Source: Macrocystis pyrifera
Taxonomy: Eukaryota > Sar > Phaeophyceae > Laminariales > Laminariaceae
DNA length: 64,000 bases
NCBI GenBank assembly: GCA_031763025.1
Contig: JASSKH010000001.1
Span: forward strand, 26,326,118-26,390,117
Reading direction: 5' to 3'
Of this stretch, positions 52,901-61,812 are shown in pieces. Both the position numbers and the translations under genes were made by a program. The notes beneath the pieces were generated by a model. That model was given only the letters and a program-made list of their open reading frames with translations. It was not told the origin of the DNA and searched no databases. Numbering within the stretch: the stretch's first letter is position 1; every line of letters begins with the position of its first letter.

Positions 52901-55900
52901 CGGAGAGAATTGAGAAGTTGCTATCCTGTGGTTTTGAGAAACTCCTTTGCTGAGAGGATAATGTTTCTTTTAGTTGAGCGTCAGACAAGGCTTTTGCCCA
53001 TTTTGAAAAGGAAACAAAAAAATGGTCTCGTACGTACACATACATACGACACTTTTCTTTTTTTGTAGCCTTTCGTTAAAACGGACAAATTCGATCCCCC
53101 ACCCGCTCCTTCCTCTGCGTGATTCGTTGAGGTTTGCACGATAGTGTATGGTGTGGTGTGGTGTTCCGTGATGTGGTACGGTTTCATTGTGTCGCGATGT
53201 CTATTTTTCGGTGTCGATTCGGAATGGAGAATCGGTCGAAGGAAAACGCGATCTGGATTTCCGGAAGGTCGACAAAATCGCGATTTAGAAGTGGCCGTTT
53301 CGATCTTGATCTGCACACTGGTTATGTATGGTTGTTGTTTGGGTGTGTGTTGTGTTTTTGTGGGTGTGCGGTGACAAGCATTCAGATCTCGGACAGACGA
53401 TGATCTATCTGGTCCATCTACAGATAGATCATCTACTTCCTCACCTGCCTTTGTGAGAGATTGGGCAGGGTCTGCATAGTATAGATCCAATCCGGGAAAC
53501 ATGCGCTAGGTCATCTATTACGGAGAACCGTAGTAAATAGCACCTACGGTACACACAAAACCTATATATTTCCCTATTTTTACTATCGAAGTTTGGTCCC
53601 ACTTACTATGGTCCCTCGTAATATAGAGTATATATACGGCTCCGACCCGGCAACATGAGCTACAGTAGATAATACCAACCAGGGATCTATCTATCTATCT
53701 GCCTTGATTGATCTACTAATAGATCATCAACTGTAAATCGATTACACGCCCGATGTGTGGAAGCTTTCAGCGGAACGGGGTCAGGGGTTCTTGCCTTACC
53801 CCCGGCGATGACAACGCGATAAGTTGTCTTGGTTGCTATCGCTCTCATACCGTGTTCGTTTGCCGCGGTCGTCCGTGCTTTTGAGGTTGTCCGCACCGTG
53901 ACCGATTTTCGCCTGGAAACATGATTCCCCTCTTGTTCTCGGCTGTTCTCCTCCATGTGGAGTTTGTTCGCACGCCTTGGTTGACCTGGTTTTGGCTTCA
54001 TGCTGTCTCGAGTTATGTGTGCTTGTGCACCGGGTATTGATGTCATCGAGTGTGATTTGTAGCAGCGGCAATCCCCCTCCTCCACCGGGTTTCGAGGTGT
54101 TGTTTTACATGACTGTCTACGTTCGTTTCCAGCTATTTGGTTTTGGGTGTGATGGTCACGGCAACCGCCACCCCTTCTCCTTCCGGCCTGTCCCTCTGTG
54201 GCGCGCTATGTTGTGCTATGCTGTGCGATGTTGTGTTTTGTTGACGCCTCTGCAGGCCGCCCTTCGACAGCAGCAGCAGCGACTCCTACTCCTGCGACAC
54301 GCGAGCAAGTGCCCGGCTGAAGGGGAGCAGTGCAAGGTCACCCCGCACTGCCAGGCGATGAAGCGGCTGTGGAAGCACATTGCCGAGTGCAAAAACCAGC
54401 AGTGTCACGTGCGTTGGTTTGCTTGCGGGTACCCCCCCCCCCCCTCACCCCTTTCCCCTCCTCCCTCTATCTCGCCTCCTTCCTTTCCTTCCCCTTTCCG
54501 TTTTGTTCGTTTTTGAGCTTTTCTGTTCTATTTGCTTGTTTTAGTGTTTTGTGCTTTGTTGTCTGTATACTTGGTAGCATGAGTCTTGATGCTTGCAAAA
54601 ATCTATCCTGTTCTAATTCCAAGTAGTTTTTCCCATAATTTAGGGGGTGGGTGCGGTTAACCTGCATTGTCCCCTGCTGCAAAGGGTGTTTGTGTGCGGT
54701 TCATAATCTATTAGTACAAAGGTGGCCGGAAAATAGTCCCGTTTGGACTCTGATACGAACATCGAACAGAGCTTAGCTCATATTGCCGGCCAGTGTTTGT
54801 TGATTGTCGCTACATAACTGTAATGAGTTGGAAGGATAAATGTGCTTCCACCAGGCATACGCTTTCAATTTCAGTCGTACGTATTCACGATTAACAGTGT
54901 ATCTGGCAGGTCTTTGGGACGTAGAGATGCGCTCCCTGTGAGGGAGTAGTTTTTTTTGCACCTGGTACTGCTGCACCTTGTACCAGGTACAGATTATGCG
55001 CTCCTTCCGTCCCCGCCTTTCTTCCCTCCCTCCCTCTCCCCGTCTCTCCTTCCCTCTAACCTCCCTTCCTCCGTCCCTTCCTCCGTCCCTCCCCCCCTTC
55101 CTCCATTCCATTCCTCTCCCTGACGACTACACGACGCGCCCGCCGCCGCCGCCTCCGCTGTAGATTCCCCACTGCGTATCGTCGCGATTCGTGCTGAGCC
55201 ACTACCACCGCTGCAAGGACCTTAAGTGCGCAGTATGTGCTCCCGTCCGGGAGGTTATCGCGAAGAGTCATCAGAGGCAGATGACCGTCCAGGTGATAAA
55301 GAGAGGACCTGCTTCGCCGTAACTGCTGCTGCTGCTGCTGTATGTGTTGGTGTTGATGGAGGTGGTGTTAGTTGTGCCCCTGTTGTTGTTGTTGCTTTAC
55401 GTTTGTTATTGTCGTCAGTTGTTGGGTGTGCGTATAAACACCTGCATGCACATCGTCCCCCCCCACCCCACCCCCGCCTATGTCCTGTCCCCTTCCTCCC
55501 TCCACCAAAACCGTCTTATATTAGGAGGCACGTAACCGGGGGGGTGCCTCAGGGCAGCCCGGGGTGGCCGGAGGGTCGGCGCAGCTCGTACCCGGAGCGC
55601 CTATGGCGAGTCACGTGGGGGGCCAATGGGACGGGGGGGTCGGGGACCGGTGGTGGCAATTTCTCTCACCACGATCTGACACCAGCCCAGAGGCAGCAAC
55701 TGGAGGCGCAGCAGCGGGTGCTGAGTCCGCAACAGGTAGGCACGGGCGAAGGGAGGGAGGGAGGGTGTAGGGCGTTGTCACGTCTGCTGGGAAGCTGTTG
55801 ATGGTGTGGCGGTGTCGTCCGTGTTAGTTTTGAGGTGTTGTTGATTATTTTGGTTCTACTTAATGCTGTGGATAATATTTTACGCACTACTGTCGTGTCC

Positions 55901-58208
55901 GGTTCCGGTACGTAGCAGTGCTGTACACACTAGGGTAGTGACAGCAGTGCTGTAGTGCTGTTAGTGTTGTTGGAAGCATGCTGGTAGACGCTATTGATGC
56001 TACTGATGCTGTGGATTTTTCTCCTGTTGTGTGTCCCATGACGCTATCGATCCAACCCAGACCACGCACGAACCTCATAAGCGCACCCATGTACAACGAC
56101 ACGACGTGAGCGCCATTGTCTGTCACGTGGATGGTCGGCGTGTTGTGGTTGGTAGAGGTGGTGTGGTACACGCTCATATGAGCATGCCGATGATCCTGTC
56201 ACACACCCGCCATCGTCAACCCAGCCACTAGCAGCGATTCCCCCGGAACACAGTACTCGTTGCACTGATGTCCCGATATTACCTCGTACAGGACCGAGAG
56301 AAAGGACTGCGAGACCGGTCCGCATACCCTGACCCTCACGTTAGCCAACAGCATCCTAGTGTACCTGCCGTCAAGTGTTGACGGCTGGGCATTGGCAGCC
56401 TCAATCAATAGACAGCTACGTACGAGTATGTACTGTGCTGGTGCCCCCAGCCTACATACCAAGTATGCAACTATTACGGGGGGGGGGATAGTTAATAGCA
56501 CCTACGGTACACACAAACGCCTATTTATATATCCCTGTTAATACTAACAATATTTGGTCCCATTTACTATGGTCCCCCGTATTATTATACTGTAGTTTAG
56601 GGTGCTGTTAAGCCCTGTAGGACTCTGCGTGGGACAAATTACTTGGAATTGTTGCCAGATATTTGTTCATGTTTGTACACTACCTTATTAATAGTAGAAG
56701 AGTTAACTGGTGCCCCTCTGACCGGAAATATAAGCACCCTTTGGTCATTCATTTGAGTATCAAGCGGGCCTTGTATTTCCGCCCAGAGTAGTATGCCTCT
56801 TGCGGCCCGGGTGCACAATTGATTTCCACCTCTTTGGGCGAATCTGTAAGGATCGGTCGGGTAGTCCTACTGCTGTATTAATGTCACCCAAACGGTCGTT
56901 GCATTTTCGGACGGAGCGATACCTTCGTCCTGCTGCTGTGTAGTTGATGGCACGGACGGTCTGGAAGCGCGCAGACGTTCAAGCTTTGGCGCGCAGCGCT
57001 CGTGCCGTATTGCTCAGTCGGGACTATTTACCAAAATGCAATACGGTATTAATGGTGCAATACAGCAGTAAGGAGTCCCTATCCCTCTATAGTGCCGGTA
57101 TCCGCCAGCCAACTATCGTACGTTTTTTTTTTTTTTGGCGCCCCGGAGAGGGAGAGGAAACCGCTGTCCACACATATGTCTGTATGTCTGTAGCTATATA
57201 TGGCAGCGGCAACCGGTGGAAGTGTGGCGAGCTTAAGCTTCTTTTTTTTTTTTCACCAACCCGTCGGAGGATGAAAACATGAAAAAAAGAAGAGAAAAGA
57301 AAAAGGCGCTACTCCGCACACTTATCACGCTGGTGAATCCCATGTGCGCCAAGCGGTTCCACAGGTACGTACTATGTCTGGCAACCGGCACTATAGAGGG
57401 ACCACTCTTTTACATGTGCGCGCTTTGCATGTTGAAGTCCCGTTAAGCCCGAGGCTGCCATCAATCGCCGCTTGTTTTACGTCATGTTTTGCCCTCTGAG
57501 TGTGCGAAAAAAGAGTCGGGGTTCGTAGCACTCTGTCCCAAAATTTATTGACCATGTGGATGAAAGGTTAAGGTTCGGTCCTCGTATGACGGGACAGAGT
57601 GGTGTCTGGACACTTTACAGTAGCAATATATGCTACTGCTGTTTCAGATGTAGTACACGGACACTTTTTACCGCTGTGCTATTTCTGGGGACCATTTGTA
57701 AAATGGAACTTGCGGTAAACAAAAACCTATATATTTACCTATTTTTACTGACAATATTAGATCCTATTTACTATGGTCCCCCGTAATAGTGGTGTGCCAC
57801 TGTCTGTTGTGTCCGGGTAGTGTTGGCAATACTGCGGCGTCGGGGGTTCTGTCGGTGCTACCGCTTGCTGTGTCCGGGTACGTACTGCTGTAGGCGATAG
57901 TACTGTCTTGCGATTTAGGTCATCTAGATCATGGAGGGGGGGGGGGGGTTGTAATTGCGTGGTGCAGTGCGTGATCGTGCCCCGGTGCTGCTGGAACTGT
58001 GCTAGAAGCTCGGGTACCCGCCAGAAATACAATCCGGTCTTTTTGCCTGAGTTTTGTGTTCATAGTGTTGCCTGGTTTTTTGGCTAGTTTGCACACTACA
58101 GTGGTCAGCATCTTGTTCGCTTTCGTTCATTGTCGCTCGTTTTTGCTCACGGTCTTGACAGGCACGCCAGCAGCAGCAGCAGGCGCAGGCACAGCAGCAG
58201 GCACAGGC

Positions 58209-58262
<54 letters not shown>

Positions 58263-58318
58263 CAGGCGCAGGCGCAGCAGCAGCAGGCGCAGCAACAGGC
58301 GCAGGCGCAGCAACAGGC

Positions 58319-58404
<86 letters not shown>

Positions 58405-58429
58405 CGCAGGCGCAGGCGCAGGCGCAAGC

Positions 58430-58473
<44 letters not shown>

Positions 58474-60430
58474 CGCAGGCGCAGCTGCTTCAGAGCCAAC
58501 AGGCAGCGGCATTGCATCAGGTATAACCGACCTACCGAGATCGAAATCGAGGCGACGCCATCAGGCAAAACAACGAATCCACCTTTACCACAAGGCTCCA
58601 TCGTCCCAAAAACTCAAAAATATTCCACACGCCAGAAAGACCACGAGTCAGATCATCTGGGTCCTATCTCACGATTTAGGTCATCTAGATCCTATAGTCT
58701 GCCGTTATATATAGTGTGTAGTGCAGGATCTATATGGTGCAAACCCAAGTCAGGAAACCTGCCCTACTGTACTGTACATGCAGATTATTGGGCTCCCACG
58801 CGGCAACGTGAGCTAGGTCGTACAGATCAGGGATCTATCTGCCCTGAATGACAGATCTACTACTGTAGATCATGGAGGGGAAGCCGATGATCTGTTCGAA
58901 GTGCGGAAATATTATGTTACTAAAAGCAAAAGCTGCGCCTTTTGTGTGTGTGATTGTGTCGGAGTCTGTGTTTACATGTTGTGCCTGTTTGTGCGACTGC
59001 TGTGGCTGTGTGTTTGCGTCTGCCTGTGTGTTTGTGACGTTTCTGCTTGTCTTGTGACTCGCTGTGTTTTATCATACGTGTGCACGTGTGTTTTTCGTGT
59101 TGAGCCCCTTTTCGTGTCCCACATCTTCATCCTTCATTTAGTGAGCCCCGTCACCGTACATGTGTTCCGTGCTGTTTTCCCTCTTTGTCTTGTTTTGTCT
59201 CATGGGCAGGGGTCGGGATCGATGGACCAGTTTGCTAACGCCCATGGAGCGGAAGCCACCAGGAGCCTACGACGTACCACGTGAGGCGGACAGATACGGC
59301 AGTCCTAGACCCTCTATATATAGGGCCGGTATGGCCAATATTTCCGGCACTAACTGTAGCGGCAAACCAACCGGCACTAATTACTCCGCACACTACCACC
59401 CTGGTGAACCCCATCTGTTTGGGCCGAGCGATTCCACGAGCACTATAGCGGGCAACCGGCACTACTCAACCGTCCCTTTGGAGGGGCCACTATTACAGAG
59501 GACCATAGTAAATAGCACCTACGGTGCACACAAAAACCTACATATTTCCCTATTTTTTCTAACAAAATTTGGTCCCGTTTACTATGGCCCCCCGTAATAC
59601 TTTTTTTTTTGTTATTATTATTACTGTCGCACTAAAGATGGTATATCTGGTACCAGGTACATGGTAAAGGAAACATGTGGTACGGTGCGGGAATACTGGG
59701 GTGTGGTATGGGAGAAAGGTAAATGGTATGGGAGAAATATGGCCTCTGTTGTGGGAGAACTGTCGTGTGGTAATGGAGAGATGTCATATTTTAGACCTGT
59801 TATATTATTATGAATTTTGGTGCAGGCATGATGCACAAAAAAAAAAACGTACGGAAGAGCTGTTTGCGGTGAATTTGCCGAACGCTCTCGTCTGTGGTTG
59901 TTTTTTGTCGTTGTTGTCGTTGTTCTCTTATTACGGGGGTCCATAGTTAACGGGACCAAATTTTGTTAGTAAAAATAGCTGAATATATAGGTTTTTATGT
60001 ATACCATAGGTCCTATTAACTATGGACCCCCGTAATAGCTGTTGCTGTTGTTGCTGCTGCTGATGGATGCTGTCGTCGCTGCTGTCGCCAATATTGGTGG
60101 CATCAGCAGTCTTCACCGAAACTGCTGTGCTATCGTCTCGTTTTCCCTCACCTCGCCCTCCCTACGCCCCCCACCCCGATCCCTTCGACGAACCTCCTCC
60201 TCTTCACACCCGTCAGCTCTAAAAGCGGCGCGGCGAACGGAAAGCGATCGCCGGGCTTGCTGGGGGCGCCGGGGGCCATGGGCCCCGCCGGCCCCATTGT
60301 GGGTGACCCTAACGCGATCGTTTCGATGAGCGGTTCCAGAGGTGCCGCTTCGCTGGCTCACCAGCAAGCCATGGCGGCAGCGGCGGCGGCGGCGCGGGGC
60401 GGGGGACAGGTGTCTTCTTTCCAGCAGCAA

Positions 60431-60462
<32 letters not shown>

Positions 60463-60465
60463 ACA

Positions 60466-60510
<45 letters not shown>

Positions 60511-60511
60511 A

Positions 60512-60543
<32 letters not shown>

Positions 60544-60642
60544 GCAGCAGGCACAGCAACAGCAGCAACAACAGCAGCAGGCGCAGCAGGTGCAACTGCA
60601 GCAGCAGACCCAGGCGCAGCAGCAGCAGCCGCAGGCGCAAAC

Positions 60643-60675
<33 letters not shown>

Positions 60676-61252
60676 GCCACACCTGGCCGGGGTAGCCGGC
60701 GCGGCGGGGAAGGGGGCACTGGCGTACCCACCGGGGGCGCAGGTGGCGGGGGCACCGGTTCGCACGGTTCAACAGGTGCCGTTTTCTTTCTTTTCTTTTT
60801 TCTTTTTTCTTTCCTTCTTTTTACTGGCATGGTTGCAGCCTGTCACGTGTTGTCATGGTAAAACCGCATTTTTTTTGTTTGTTACATTTTTCTTGTATTG
60901 ACAGCGTACCAGGTAGGCTACTACTGCTGCGCGAGTATATTCTTCATTTTCCTGTGTGATTATTTTTTCTTTTCTGAGCATTTGGTTGTGTGAATGTTTT
61001 TGTGTATGTGGTATTTTGTGATAGGTTTCCTCTTATTTCTGACGGCCGCCCGCGCCGTGCCGATGAGTACGGTAATGTACGCACTTTTTCGCCGCTTTCT
61101 GGCCCCGCAGCGGTGTTGTACACTTCGTCCGGGAATATCATCCACGCTTGATAATCATCTCAGACTCCAAGCGTGGCTTATTTTCCCGGTCAGCTGTAAA
61201 AACTATTGAAGCACTCGGGCATTCTACGTATTTTTTGTTTGTTTTGTCTGCG

Positions 61253-61287
<35 letters not shown>

Positions 61288-61760
61288 AGAAAATGGGATG
61301 GAGGCGGTGTGCACGGTGGTTGTTTTGGTTAGATCCAGAAGCGCATGCAGCTTTCTCACCGACCCCTACTTCCCTACCTTCCTTCCTGCCCCATCGCCCT
61401 CTCCTCGCCTCCGTCCACCCTCGCCGCTGTTGTTTTTCGCGGCTGTCGGATGTGGGTTTACTGCTGACTTTCGTGTGGCCAGATGGTGGTTACGGGCACT
61501 CCGGGCATCCAGAAGCCGGACGTGAGTCGCAATGGGAGATAATTCTGAATGCCCGTGTGCGTGTGTGTGTGTGTTTTTTTTTTGCCGAAGGGTATGTGGT
61601 GGATTGAGGTGATAATGCGTCCATTTGTTCCTACTCGTATTGATGGGATTGTCTGTCGATACGACAGCAGTACATGTTCATTTTTGTCGTTCACGTTTTG
61701 CTTTGCTCGAAGAACTCAATTGTTTGTGTTTTGGTTTTTTGTCTTCCTGTGTCGATATCG

Positions 61761-61812
<52 letters not shown>

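Noticed and set aside
60309-60830. Minus-strand alanine/valine and cysteine-rich frames opposite exon 11
   Set aside because: They are shadows of the CAG run; the plus-strand frame has matched splice sites and phase.
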